DNA of 44,561 nt from Perkinsus marinus ATCC 50983 (Eukaryota; Perkinsozoa; Perkinsida; Perkinsidae): the NCBI RefSeq assembly GCF_000006405.1, contig NW_003207513.1, positions 56,256-100,816 of the forward strand, read 5' to 3'. Below the pieces are notes generated by a model. It was not told the DNA's origin. It did not search any database and saw only the letters and a list, made by a program, of their open reading frames with translations. Positions 1 to 9,990 of the stretch are shown in pieces (within the stretch, counting starts at the first letter, position 1; every line of letters begins with the position of its first letter). The position numbers and the translations under genes were made by a program.

Positions 1-1175
1 TTATGCTCCGGTGGGAGCAGAAATGAAATTTGTGTTATTCATAGGATTATATAAAGTATGCAGAGTGCAACGCGGGGACTCAGACTAGCCTCAGACTTAA
101 TTCAATCAAAAGTTACCAGAAAACAATGAAAATGCCATCCATAGTTAGTCGGTAAACCTGCGGTGCTTTCAATGCCGTATAAGTTTTTGAATAGAGTTTT
201 TAATCTAATTGCGGGAGCGGCCAAGGATGGAGAATATCCGTAGGTTCGTGGCTTGAGCAACGAGAGAAGTCTACGAATTTCCATGTTTGAAGGGAAGAAT
301 GGCTCAACGACGAAGTGATTAACTCATATTTTACAATGTTCCAGGTTGGGGGCTTGAGTCCGCTACATGAAGATATCCGTAATTGGATCTAAGCGATGAT
401 ACTATCATGATAGCAATGGGAGCCGATTGGAGCCTTCGGTCCGAAAGTGTTTTTCTGGAACTTTTGGAAATTATTGGGCTCGGGAGGGTACAACTACAAT
501 GCCGTTTCAAGGAAACGGTATGTTCAAGTCAGGTATGAGCACATTTATTTGGCTACTCGAGTATTTCCAGGTGGACTCATCGTCGTCGAGTTGATATATC
601 CTCATATGATAAAATGATGCTTCCTCTCCATGTTGGAGCATCAGCAATCATCCCTCCTGTCGAAGCATTGGACATTGGGAGTAGTAGAGTCCGAGTTATG
701 CTATTACGATTTTTTGGGTGGATCCTATGACAAGTTCTTCGAGTAAGACATGTATGATCTGTGCGTATAGATAGTGATACGAAATGAGTAGAGTAGTATT
801 ATTAATATAGTAACATCGATAGTTTCATGTGGTAATCGCCGCCTTCAGCTACATCGCTGCCTATTTAAGAGACGAGCATGATCACAAGCAGTCGAAGATT
901 CCTCTACAGGACCTTGAGCAATGGAGACAGCTAGATTCAACGAAATTTGGCTGCCTTGTAATTTGGCTCTGTCTATCACTTCATGCTAACGTAGCTTGCA
1001 GGTACCTCGGCAAGATAACTCATACGACTGTGGCGTATTCATGTGCATGTTCGCGGAGGCGCTGGCTTGCGGCAAGTATTCATATGCATCTACGAGGCAT
1101 ATATTGCTGTCCTAAAGGCATCGTTATCTCAGATCTATCACAACTGTGTCTCAAGACAAGATCTCTAATATGCGA

Positions 1176-1195
1176 TCAAAGTCTTTGATTCAAAG
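1176..1195. repeat. Triple-arm palindromic element, X = TCAAAG
   Basis: The sequence reads TCAAAG T CTTTGA T TCAAAG: a hexamer, one base, its exact reverse complement, one base, then the hexamer again. Both overlapping odd palindromes have arms of 7 nt. It lies in DNA with no recognised gene. It has the same architecture as nine other perfect copies in the window, each with a different hexamer. Function is unknown. Confidence 0.85.
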
Positions 1196-1937
1196 ATGGC
1201 AACCGATATAATGTCGGGTCGTATAACGTCGTGTATAGGCTAAGGTTTATTGAGATGTAATTGACTTCGGCATTCGGAAGATGTGTTAATCACGTCTCAT
1301 TTGTATGATACATCATCCTCATGGTGGTCGCTGTGGGGCTTACTTCGCCTGTTTGTATCAGTTTCAACTCGTTCACGCGCTTGGCTGGTCTCGATACTAC
1401 TGGGTCATCTCAATAAGGTATCTACGGTTGCTCAATCCTGTTTCGAAGGTATCTCTCATTCCAACTTTGTACAGTTTAAGACTATTTCCGATTCATGAGT
1501 AATCTGATGTTCATTGATCCCTATGATAGAGTTCAGAAGATTTCATTCAATCAACGAAACTCAATTGTCCGGGGTAAAGATAGGATATCAACATGGTTTC
1601 TTTAGCTGCGTTATATCGAATGTCCCCTATGCGTAAATCGACTCCGTTCGGCCACAATCAACTAGTTATCTTCGCTTTTTCACTGTGCGGCTCGGCTTGT
1701 GCGAAGTAGACAGACAGAAATAATATATCTATCTGGTATATGGTAATCTATAATATTGTAATATCACAAGCAGGTTACCTTAGTAACACCCGTGAACTGT
1801 ATTGGTCTCAGTAGGCAGTCATTGACTGGCTACCATACCCTCATGGAGCAACCTCAGGAAGTGGTTAGAAGTAGGAGCTTTGCTCTCTACTTGAAGGGAG
1901 ATCGAAGCTCTGGTCGAGCAGTGGGAGAGTTAGTTAC

Positions 1938-1957
1938 TTCTGACTCAGAAGTTCTGA
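1938..1957. repeat. Triple-arm palindromic element, X = TTCTGA
   Basis: The sequence reads TTCTGA C TCAGAA G TTCTGA. The left odd palindrome extends to 8-nt arms (1936-1952) and the right one to 7-nt arms. Another stem, AGCGGTG / CACCGCT (7 bp), follows within about 30 nt. The element is intergenic and of unknown function. Confidence 0.9.
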
Positions 1958-2049
1958 GCGGTGGCGATCCGAGCTTCACGTAGCACCGCTGTGTTACATC
2001 TTCCTTGAATCCCTAAATGAATATCTCGTCACGATCGGTACCTTGTAGG

Positions 2050-2069
2050 TTGGTACTACCAACTTGGTA
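2050..2069. repeat. Triple-arm palindromic element, X = TTGGTA
   Basis: The sequence reads TTGGTA C TACCAA C TTGGTA. Both odd palindromes extend to 7-nt arms. A further element with an unrelated hexamer begins only 17 nt downstream, so elements can lie nearly in tandem without sharing sequence. Confidence 0.9.
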
Positions 2070-2086
2070 GTGGACTGGAGACGATC

Positions 2087-2106
2087 CGCATCTGATGCGG
2101 CGCATC
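2087..2106. repeat. Triple-arm palindromic element, X = CGCATC
   Basis: The sequence reads CGCATC T GATGCG G CGCATC. Both odd palindromes extend to 7-nt arms. It lies 17 nt after the TTGGTA element. The architecture is identical and the sequence is unrelated. Confidence 0.9.
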
Positions 2107-2404
2107 AATGAAGTTGCTCTTTTGGATACGGGCGCAGGGATATTCTCAGTCTCTAAGCAATGCAGCGACGCGCTAGAAAAGAATATTCTGGAAGTAGCCT
2201 CTGCAAATGCCAGGACGAAAGGTGCCTGTACATCACGAACCTCAACACGATGTGCTCGCTGTACATTTGATTGTGCCTACAGGACATTCGTCCCCTCCTT
2301 GAAATTGGACTTAACCCCCTCCGGTGATGTCATTTTACTCATCAATGGAATGCGCGGAATTGAAGGTGCCTGCTCCCTCGACATTGCAACTAGGCAGGGA
2401 CTAC

Positions 2405-2424
2405 TTCGACGGTCGAAGTTCGAC
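2405..2424. repeat. Triple-arm palindromic element, X = TTCGAC
   Basis: The sequence reads TTCGAC G GTCGAA G TTCGAC. The left odd palindrome extends to 8-nt arms (2403-2419). A 12-nt even palindrome built on GTCGAC lies about 15 nt downstream. Confidence 0.9.
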
Positions 2425-2598
2425 GGGAAAAGGGCGGTATGGTCGACCATCCCGTCTTGATGTTGGCAGTGATGAAGCACATAGTGGAGCGAAACGTCAG
2501 TGTGGATTAACTCCCCTGTGAGAGTAAATCTACTGTAGACCATCCTGCCAACTCGACACCAGTAGATTAACTCGGTTCACTAAGTTATATCGGACATC

Positions 2599-3141
2599 TT
2601 AAGACGATATTTTCCTTTTGAATAGTTCTTCAACTTCCATCTTTCTCAGCGACATCCAGTCATCGTCGTCATCAGCTTGCTCGTCGTTTTCTTCCGTATC
2701 CGGATCATCCTCAGCAGGTCTGAGCGTCTGTGGTACCATCTCACTCTCTTCCGTACCGGCAAATTGCTCGCCCATCGTCATTGCTTCATGACAAAGGAAT
2801 TTCACTAAAGCTTTCGTCTGTCGCATACCCTTGATGTGATTCTTTGCTCGTGTAAGCTTATTGAAGGTCATCACCGAGGCCTGACAGGCGGCGTGGTCTC
2901 GTTGAGGCTTCTTGGATAGCTTAGGGGTCGGTAGTGTCGATAGTTCGAGCATATCACTGAGCTTGCTTCTGAAAAGTTCTCTTCTATTCAAACGTAGTAC
3001 ATCGACTCACCCATCGTTCGCGTTGAAGATGAGCATTTTTCGTATTTTCCCTTCTGTTTTCCTCTTGCAAATGAGAGATTTTATACTGAGTTGCTCTACA
3101 AAGTCGAAGATCACGGTCCCCTCGCTCGAGGATGATACCAT
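2599..3141 (-). CDS. Unknown protein with acidic C-terminal region
   Basis: I read two exons: 3141-3011 from ATG, then 2983-2599. They are joined over a 27-nt GT-AG intron (2984-3010, GTGAGT at the donor, TACTAC inside, TAG at the end). The frame is preserved (131 nt, then 385 nt including the stop), giving 171 residues. Visible features are a basic N-terminal third (CKRKTEGKIRK), a lysine-rich middle, and an acidic stretch with EENDEQADDDDD before a basic C-terminus (LFKRKISS). No signal peptide or membrane segment is seen. I do not recognise the family. The alternating acidic and basic composition would suit a nuclear or nucleolar protein, but that is inference. The ATG was chosen because it is the first in the open exon. 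Confidence 0.55.
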
Positions 3142-3692
3142 GCACTCAGTCGGGCTCGCCCCTCCCTTGAGTCTCTGTACTGTCTAAGGCAAAAACCAAT
3201 ACCACACCTCCCCGACATCATTACTGTTACCAGCCCTAGGAAAGCCCAGCTATGGTGGAGACAGAGAAGGGATGTGATGAGTATTCGCATAGTAACTCAG
3301 TGAGCTGCGCAACCATGAAGAGACGCCAACAGTTAACGGGCGTCTCCGATGGGCGGCCGAAATTGCCGTCTACAGTAGTCAGCACTCCATCAGTCAGACT
3401 GTGGTTGTGCAGTCTTTCGTAGTTTGTTACTCTGATTCACGCTGGAACGCGAAATTGAAATGGGTCTGATAACGACTCATGGGAAGCGGTTCTCCACGTG
3501 GACCATTGAGAATTCCTCAATGAGAAGTGTGACACACTGGTGCATTCGGCAACCTTCTCACTCAGCCTCTTAGAAAGTCTGACTGATTCGATCGTTCTCA
3601 TTGTGCACCCCCTATCTCTCATATTTCATTGGATCCTGGTTCATTCATCAACCTACACAGCCAACAGATCTGTCCTCATATATTGATTGAAC
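3142..3692. other. Intergenic stretch with small hairpins
   Basis: I see no supported gene. Two local inverted repeats stand out: GAGACGCC / GGCGTCTC (3320-3327 and 3339-3346, 11-nt loop) and CATTGAG / CTCAATG (3504-3510 and 3516-3522, 5-nt loop). There is also an odd palindrome AGTGTG A CACACT at 3526-3538. They fit the general excess of small inverted repeats in the left part of the window. Confidence 0.5.
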
Positions 3693-3764
3693 GGTTCTGT
3701 GGCGCAATGGTAGCGCATCTAACTCTAGATCAGAAGGTTGTCCGTTCGAATCGGGCTGGGGTCA
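3693..3764 (+). tRNA. tRNA-Trp-like gene with CTA anticodon (possible suppressor or pseudogene)
   Basis: The 72 nt fit a complete cloverleaf: D-stem GCGC/GCGC (3702-3705, 3713-3716), T-stem GTCCG/CGGGC with loop TTCGAAT (3745-3751), and discriminator A at 3764. From knowledge of the family, the arms and variable loop match eukaryotic tRNA-Trp closely. The anticodon position (3725-3727) reads CTA, where tRNA-Trp has CCA, so as written it would pair with UAG. Six of the seven acceptor pairs are or include G-U wobbles except G-C at the end and C-G in the middle, and the anticodon stem has an A-C mismatch (3721 against 3731). All these look like transitions from a normal tRNA-Trp. No T-run terminator follows closely. 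Because most genes here end in TAG, an inactive, transition-decayed copy is the more likely reading. Confidence 0.7.
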
Positions 3765-4651
3765 TAGTTGTGATAATTTCACCCGATTAATACCAATTAG
3801 CAGGCCCCTGTGACGAATATTGGCACCACAGCATCAGCGATTGTAACAGAAGGGATTAATATGCAGCTCGCTAAAGACGTATGCCATAAAATCTTCACAC
3901 AACCCTCACATTGCACACCCCTATTTGGGTCGACGAAATTTCATCCAATGATTGTGCAATCCACCCACAATCTATTTTTTTCATGGACTTCTCTCTGCAA
4001 CTCTGACTCTACCCATATACTCCCAACGTGAATCAAACACAAACGCATAACCACTTTGCTCTTCGTGGAAATAATGAATTTGCTCAACAAATGCAGTTTC
4101 GCTAAATTGGTCACCGAGTGAATGGTGTCGATTCGTTCGCTTATCGGGTTGAAAGTTACACATTTGCCAGGGAGGGGAGGCTTAACCCAGCTTCTTCGAC
4201 GGTCCCCTGCTATCTTTCAAATCATCAAACCAACTCGTTAATAACTTGTCTCCTGAAATGTCCCATGGAAATCTACGCCCACCCTTGAGCCTTGTAGCCA
4301 ACGTTTATTCGTTATAAACGACCATGCTTCGTGTGTAGCTTCTGCTCGTCTATTTCGCGCCTTCCTGCTTGTATCTTACACAGTGGGAATGCTATCTTAC
4401 TTTAGCCATGAGACTCACAGACTGTGAGTCACAGTGGCACAGGCTGAGGGCAGCAGGGCAATATTCTATACTGACTACTTCTAAGAATATGTACTTCTGT
4501 TGGACAATAGCCCGGAAATAATCGGGGATGATTAACTAACGCGAACAGCAAGGCAAAAATCAGATTGAAACCACGTAATCCCAACAGAGTGGTGACCAAC
4601 ACTCACACGAGGTGCGTATGATAGTAGTTCGAATCAGAGTTAATCACTGCT
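3765..4651. other. Intergenic stretch downstream of PA2G4
   Basis: I find no convincing coding sequence. Apart from the element at 4415-4434, I see an inverted repeat CGTTTAT / ATAAACG (5-nt loop, about 4302-4320) and ATATTCT / AGAATAT around 4461-4490. The 3' UTR of PA2G4 must lie in the right-hand part. Confidence 0.5.
4415..4434. repeat. Triple-arm palindromic element, X = TCACAG
   Basis: The sequence reads TCACAG A CTGTGA G TCACAG. The left odd palindrome extends to 9-nt arms (4412-4430) and the right to 7-nt arms. It lies 3' of PA2G4, 218 nt beyond the stop codon. Confidence 0.9.
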
Positions 4652-6195
4652 CTACTGCGTAGTGGCCGCGGCTTTCTTCGACTTCTTCTTGTTCTTCTTA
4701 GGGTTGGCGCTTTGTGCCAGCAAGGCCTTCAACTCCTCGTTTTTGACACTTTTATCCGTCTCGAATTGAGCTGAGAAGTTCCATAAAAACAACTTTAAAA
4801 CGAAGACTCTGTTACCAGCAGAAGTGAACGGGAGCCCCGCGACCTTCTTAGTTCCACCGGGGAGGAGGAGAACAGTGAACTTGAACTGAGCTACGATCTC
4901 ACCGGGCTTCTCACAGAGGACCTGCTCACATACCACTCCTCCGTCACATCACGATCCTCAGCTTACAGGGTATTCATGCAGGAGCTCATGCTTGAGCGCC
5001 TCTTGAACTCCGTATCTAGCTCCGGTAATGTCCTTGAAATCAGCGAGAGAGAACGCCCCACTGGGGAACCTCCGATCGACTTCAGTGAGGAACTGTCGCC
5101 CACGAGCGAGTTTGAGAGTCTAAAAATGATAATAATAACAGTGGGAGTTTATACCGTAACCTACGTAATTCCTGCCGGGGGCTCGACGGTAAACCGTAGT
5201 GCGCCTGTCGGCCGAAGGACGGGCCTTACCCTCTCCTGATGACATAAGAATATCAAGACAGTACCTGTAAGGAAGTTCGAGGCTTTCAAGGAGGAGTGGT
5301 ATTCCTACACCTCGTTAAGACCAAAAACAAACTCGGGCACCTTGAGGTCCTCTGTGAACTTGGAAGCGATCGCCTGACGTGTTTATATAGTAAAGGAACA
5401 TAACCGGTGGGCGTACGTTTTCTCCCTCAATATTGTGCTTTTCCAGTTGGTGGCTGAGGACACCTCTGATGGGCTGAACGCCAAACTCGTCGGCGACTTG
5501 TTGCATCAAGTTCGTGATGTCAGTGTTGGTGTTACCTGATATAGGCTCAAAACGGGCACAGCGAAGAGTATCTTTCTTACCAAGTTTGACTTTCCTGAGG
5601 ACGGCCTCAGCGGCAGTATGAGCGGCCATGACGGTGTCAGCGGCCTTGCCGGTTGCCTTGGCATCACCAGCGATTACAGTGTTAGCCGCAGCAGTGATAA
5701 AACCGTCAATTTGAACGGCAAGATCGACCTAAGATACTTTTCGTGCCCCAGCGAGGGTCCACGGATGAGGTCCACCTTGACGATATCCCCTTCCTTGATG
5801 GTGATGGATTCCCCCTGCAGTGGGCTGAAATGGCCGGCGACTTCGTTGATGCTGATGCACGTCGGGAAGGCGATCCCCTTGGGAACTACAGCACCCTTAA
5901 CCTGACCTCATCCGTATCTTATACCGTCAACCTAAAGATTCCCCTCACCTTTTTATTGTATAACTTTCCCGTTTGTTCCTCGATGAAGTCATCACCGAGC
6001 CTACAAAGATCATAAACATCAGCCCCCGGCTTCACAGCAGCCAAGACGAGCTCAAGGGCCTTGTTGGTGATACCTAGAAGGACGTATGCAGTGGAAGACC
6101 GGAATGATGTTGTTACCGGCTGCGGCAATGTACTTAGTGGTAACATCAGGATTAGAAAGATCAGTCACCTCGTCTTCGTATTCAGAGTCGGACAT
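4652..6195 (-). CDS. PA2G4: PA2G4/EBP1-like protein (proliferation-associated 2G4 homologue)
   Basis: The product belongs to the methionine-aminopeptidase-fold family that includes EBP1. Known members are non-peptidase proteins that bind ribosomes and RNA in the cytoplasm and nucleolus. Ten exons join in frame: 6195-6117, 6073-5949, 5901-5776, 5728-5581, 5535-5405, 5373-5309, 5264-5165, 5119-4967, 4921-4816 and 4770-4652, giving 383 residues against about 394 in animals. Diagnostic strings in order are [72 protein letters not shown] and [12 protein letters not shown], with a lysine-rich tail as in EBP1. The nine introns are 31-48 nt. The last (4771-4815) is 45 nt, has no stop in frame and could be retained without breaking the protein. 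The gene is divergent from the gene at 6368. The ATG at 6195 gives the usual acidic N-terminus. Confidence 0.95.
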
Positions 6196-6367
6196 GCTTT
6201 AACTTAGTAAGGGCTTCCTGATGCGATGATGTGATTATCTGCGTATTTTCCGCCGCCTGGTGAGTGAAGACGACGGCTAATTACCATATAGATCAACTGG
6301 GCGCGCGCCTTAATAGTTTGTACTTTTCGGTGAAAGCCGTCTCCAGTAATTGTTGGTAAAATCTTCC
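6196..6367. promoter_or_regulatory. Divergent intergenic region
   Basis: The 172 nt separate the start codons of PA2G4 (-) and the secreted-protein gene (+), so both 5' UTRs and both promoters must lie here. I see no TATA box or other motif I can name. A GCGCGCGC run occurs near 6301-6308. The call rests only on gene layout. Confidence 0.5.
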
Positions 6368-6997
6368 ATGATCAAGTCCTTAGTAGTCGCTGCGGAAATC
6401 ACCAGTTTGGTCAGCGCGACGCTCACGGTAAGGAACGGACCTCATTCGGGCCTATTCTGTATCTTTGTGCGTCAACCTAAGATATTTCTCTTCAGGTGAG
6501 CCGTTGCCAATATAGCCCCCATGAGTCCGATGACGGTAAATGCTGTTGTGTGAGATCCACTAATCGCCGCTATCGCGGGACTGAAGTTCAGCTTTGCCTC
6601 GACGGCGACGACGGACTTCCCTCATTCAAATGGGCTAAGTGCCCTGTGAAAGAGGATGGAAAACTCATTAGGGGTGAATTTACGAGCGAGTGAGAAGTTT
6701 ATGCAACCATCCCATTACCAAATATATTTTTTCAGAGACGTTCGCGTCCCTCGTGAGGTTTATGAGAAGTTCTTTTCGGGATGGAGCCCCAGGGCCGACA
6801 CACTTGCCTCGTGTAAATCAGCCTTCCGCAGCTTTCAGAGGAACGCTGTCGGGCGTACGTGGGGAACAGCCAGTCGCAGAGTCGTCGATAACGTGTGCTC
6901 AATGATCGATGCCTACGAGGAGAAAGCGGCTACCCCCAAGACCAATCCAACTCAGAAAGCTACCAAATTCGACCAGTTCGATGAATTCAACCGTTAG
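6368..6997 (+). CDS. Small putative secreted Cys-containing protein
   Basis: Three exons (6368-6427, 6496-6689, 6736-6997) join in frame to 171 residues, with introns of 68 and 46 nt and consensus ends. The N-terminus MIKSLVVAAEITSLVSATLT is a plausible signal peptide, followed by a cysteine cluster (KCCCVRS) in the first half and a charged, Cys-poor second half ending in TAG. I recognise no domain. The first intron shares words with two introns of the neighbouring PA2G4 gene (see findings). The gene at 7074 also encodes a signal-peptide protein in the same orientation, so the pair may be co-acquired or co-regulated, but their sequences are not obviously related. Confidence 0.75.
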
Positions 6998-7073
6998 AAA
7001 CGTGATGTGAGCAACATGTCGTGATGTAGATGTCTGTTATTGTATCCGTCCGGCTTGTGTTCACTATGAGGGG

Positions 7074-7947
7074 ATGAGGTTCAGCAGTTGTATGTTGGCC
7101 TTGGTTCTTTTACTAAACCTGTTGATAGCTGCGTTGGCCCGTCGCAGACTGGGTAGTTCGAAACGGGGTCTAGCACTTGGCCGATTGACGAACTCGGTTA
7201 CTAAGCGTGTGCGAAGGTCAAGCGAAGAGAAGGGAAAATATCGCCCGAACGTTCAGGTAGGTTCGAACTCGGATCGTGGGCATGACAGCCAACCCTACTA
7301 ATCAGTTTAGTTTTAGGCTAAATCTGTTGACGATAAGGGTGCATTCCTCGATATCTGCTATATAGCACCGAGGAAGGGAGAGGCGGAGAACCAAAGATGG
7401 GGAGTCTTGTTTGAGAGTAACGAGGATAAGTACCTCATACCCCTTTGGGCCGAGTGTAACAATAATCGACATTTAGAAGGAGCAATGTAAGTTCTCCGCG
7501 GATCGACCCTGGGTCTTCCGAGTGTTAGTGAGAAGTATTATCCAATTACACTATGCTGATTTTAGAGACGCTGGTCGGTTTGACTCCACCGGTAGTCACG
7601 TCGCTAATGGTGGGGGATATATCGAGCGTATTATGAAAGATGACGAAAGACGCAATGAGCGCGTTGGCTGCTCTACGAAGTTGAACCGTTTGTTCACGAA
7701 GTTGATGGAAACGAGTAAAGAATTCAGTGAAACTGTGTACGCGAATAGCAATCTCCGGAGGAAGAAGAGCGACAGACTACTGCTAATCACTGAGTTCTGC
7801 AAGTACTCTCGCAACATCGACTCCGCCTTGGGCCCACCAGACCTGACTGCTAAGTTCATTGGGGATCGAGGCACTCCGGAGGCATACTCTGGAGGTGGTG
7901 AAGATGGTGATTATGAGGACGAGGAAGAGGAAGAGGAGGAGGAGTGA
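7074..7947 (+). CDS. Putative secreted protein with polyglutamate C-terminus
   Basis: Three exons (7074-7256, 7317-7486, 7566-7947) join in frame to 244 residues. Introns are 60 and 79 nt. The first holds a CTAAT branch-like motif just before two candidate acceptors, and only the second acceptor keeps the frame open. The N-terminus MRFSSCMLALVLLLNLLIAA is a clear signal peptide, followed by a basic segment (RRRLGSSKRG). The middle has scattered cysteines, and the end is a run of about twelve acidic residues (EDEEEEEEEE) before TGA. I know no matching family. It lies 76 nt downstream of another putative secreted protein. Confidence 0.75.
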
Positions 7948-8077
7948 AAATTAGCATAAATGATCGAAACATGTGAGATACCATAAGCGCTGTTGTTGTT
8001 TGTTGTGATGACATTCTTCTGTTGAGTTTCCAAGTCTAGTATTCTGAGTAGTTAGGCGGTTGCTATGAGCTCCCTCG

Positions 8078-8773
8078 ATGGGACCACCAGGAGACGTGGA
8101 GATACCCCTAAAGTACCACTCATGAGCAAACGATGTCTCCTTCTTTGACCCCTATTCAGCTTCGATCGTCGGCGTATCGGCCGTTGGCGGTACTGGCGGA
8201 TCCGATCTTCCTCGAGAAGCGACAGTGAGTTGGCTACAACGTCCGTGGTACAGCGTCTCGTCAGGCACAGGGAGATGAATCGGCTGTGGAGGGACATTGT
8301 CAGAAAGGCTCGGCAAGAGAAAGCAGCCCAGGACTCTTCAAGGGAGTTCGGCTTTGGTGCTATGACAAGCGACGCAGTAGGGGAAGACATCCTTGGGAAT
8401 AGGGTTGGTTGGGTCCTCGAGAGGGCCTTGAAGAGCAGACTCAATCAGGTGGTGACTACAGGGAGCAGTATGGACGTGCTGGACTCCCTACCGCACCTGG
8501 GCTGCCCGGAGGCTTCCCCCGCTCCCAGTTCCTCGGAGGGCTCCATCGATGGTCGTTCCCTCCAAGCCGGGGACGTCAGCGATCCTGGTGGGTTTACTGT
8601 GGACAGTGTCGGAGATCGGCAATCACTTTATAGGTGTTCAATGCTCTCGTCCTCGGTTGTTCACTCCTGAGCGTCGACGTAAGACAACTGTTGTCCCCGG
8701 GGTTTCTGCATACAAGTCCTTCAGGCAGCCTATCTCCGGTGAAGCTTCAAAAGCGGCCACGGACAGCGAGTAG
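8078..8773 (+). CDS. Unknown arginine- and serine-rich protein
   Basis: Three exons (8078-8112, 8160-8587, 8634-8773) join in frame to 200 residues, with introns of 47 and 46 nt. A different ATG at 8065 is in the wrong phase for the first splice, so the ATG at 8078 was chosen. The product has a basic N-terminal third (FDRRRIGRWRYWRIR), a predicted helical middle (HREMNRLWRDIVRKARQEK), a Ser/Pro-rich stretch and a C-terminal ERRRK patch. No signal peptide or known domain is seen. Function is not inferable. Confidence 0.6.
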
Positions 8774-9990
8774 GACTCCGGGCTCTCGAGCCGCTGAGAG
8801 AGTCGAGCGGCGAAGGGCATCTCTTAGGGTGGGTTGGGGGACGGTTTGTGAGATGAAGTTGTTGGTATGCAGTCCCCTGGGTTATCCCTGGGCCTGCGGG
8901 ATTATTGCGAGACCCCTGAGGAAAACTGGGGGAGCGCGATGACGGGGCCTTCTGGTGAGCTCTGCCGCCTCTAGAGTCGATCGATAGTTCGATTCAGAGT
9001 CTACCGCTCAACCGGAAAATATCTTTTCGGCTACTGGTGAACCTCTGAGTAGCATCTTCATGTCACCACCAAAGCCAACAGGAGGAGGAGGAGGAGGAGG
9101 GAGTGGCTTGCTGGATGGCATCGATGGTGAAAAAGAGCATCATCATCAGCCGATACGCCGTCGTGGCGGAAGATGTTAGTCGATGCCTGATAGAGTTGTG
9201 TTACCGATGAGATTGGGTATGGGCTTTTTATGTGGTCATTCAAGGAAAGATCGAAGTGTGCAGTAGACTTGTTAAAACGACATGAGACGTTCGTGAACTG
9301 CTCGAAGGCAGAAAGCAGTTGTGTATACAATAAACAGAGAGAATGCGTGTTTGATGGCATTTAATCGAGAGGTCGAGATTGTACCTCGTTAACCAGACAT
9401 GCCATTTATATAACAGTATGGTCTAGTGGTATGGCGCTCGCTCAAAGAGCAAAAGGAGTCGAGTTCCATCCGTGGTGCAGCCATCGAGTTAGCGAGTTGA
9501 CACACGAGCACATATGTGAAGATTGACGAGATTCACGTGACACTTTCAACATGGATAGTATAAAGACATTTTATGCTCCACGTTACACCGTGCGCGATAC
9601 CACAGGGCTGTAACTACACCACTTATTCTTCAAACTTCTCTTATGGCAACAATCACAGAGCGAAGCCCTAGTCGCCATGTAACTTCATGTGCTCGCTCGT
9701 TATGTTGCACGATAATGGTGCTGCAAATCGAGGAGCACGTATATGTTAGAATTCTGCTGGGCGAGCGAGATTTGCGCTAGTCGACGAGATTTGAAAAATC
9801 GTGGTTGAACGCAAGTACGCGACGTAAGATGATAGAAGCGTGAATGAGCTTCCGCGTGCGGAGTTGGGTTTTTTACCTTCGTGTGGTTGTTGTATAAGGC
9901 TCGGGTGAGGTGCAGCGTTATGGTCGTGGAGCTGTCGTTGTAGGGTTATACCAGATCAAGTACTTGGTACTTTAACGCCTGTCCAACCCA
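8774..9990. other. Intergenic stretch with a GGA-repeat tract
   Basis: I find no supported gene. A GGA trinucleotide run (about six units) occurs at 9081-9099. At 9417-9487 there is a tRNA-like D-arm followed by sequence that does not fold (see rejected items). Just before the Alba gene, near 9956-9970, is CAAGTACTTG, an even palindrome overlapping AAGTAC-TTG-GTACTT. Confidence 0.45.

Larger units (their letters stand above)
1..2598. other. Region without a recognisable gene
   Basis: I see no convincing coding exon on either strand: the open frames are short, lack recognisable motifs and do not join across plausible introns. The stretch is instead rich in local inverted repeats. Besides the five triple-arm elements listed separately, there is a 7-bp hairpin with loop AAG at about 501-518 and a 12-nt even palindrome ATGGTCGACCAT near 2439-2450. 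An inverted pair AATCTACTG / CAGTAGATT lies near 2526-2570. A diverged or unrecognised gene cannot be excluded. Confidence 0.5.

Noticed and set aside
829-1188. 119-residue open frame on the plus strand
   Set aside because: Composition and codon pattern are not protein-like, there is no motif, and its end overlaps a triple-arm element.
1938-2424. CRISPR-like or regularly spaced repeat array
   Set aside because: Elements have different sequences and irregular spacing, and this is a eukaryotic nuclear context.
9417-9487. tRNA-like sequence (TGGTCTAGTGGTATGGCG then a TTCCATCC arm)
   Set aside because: The D-arm resembles a tRNA, but the acceptor strands do not pair, the anticodon loop lacks U33 in any consistent fold and the T-loop is abnormal. 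At best it is a tRNA remnant.
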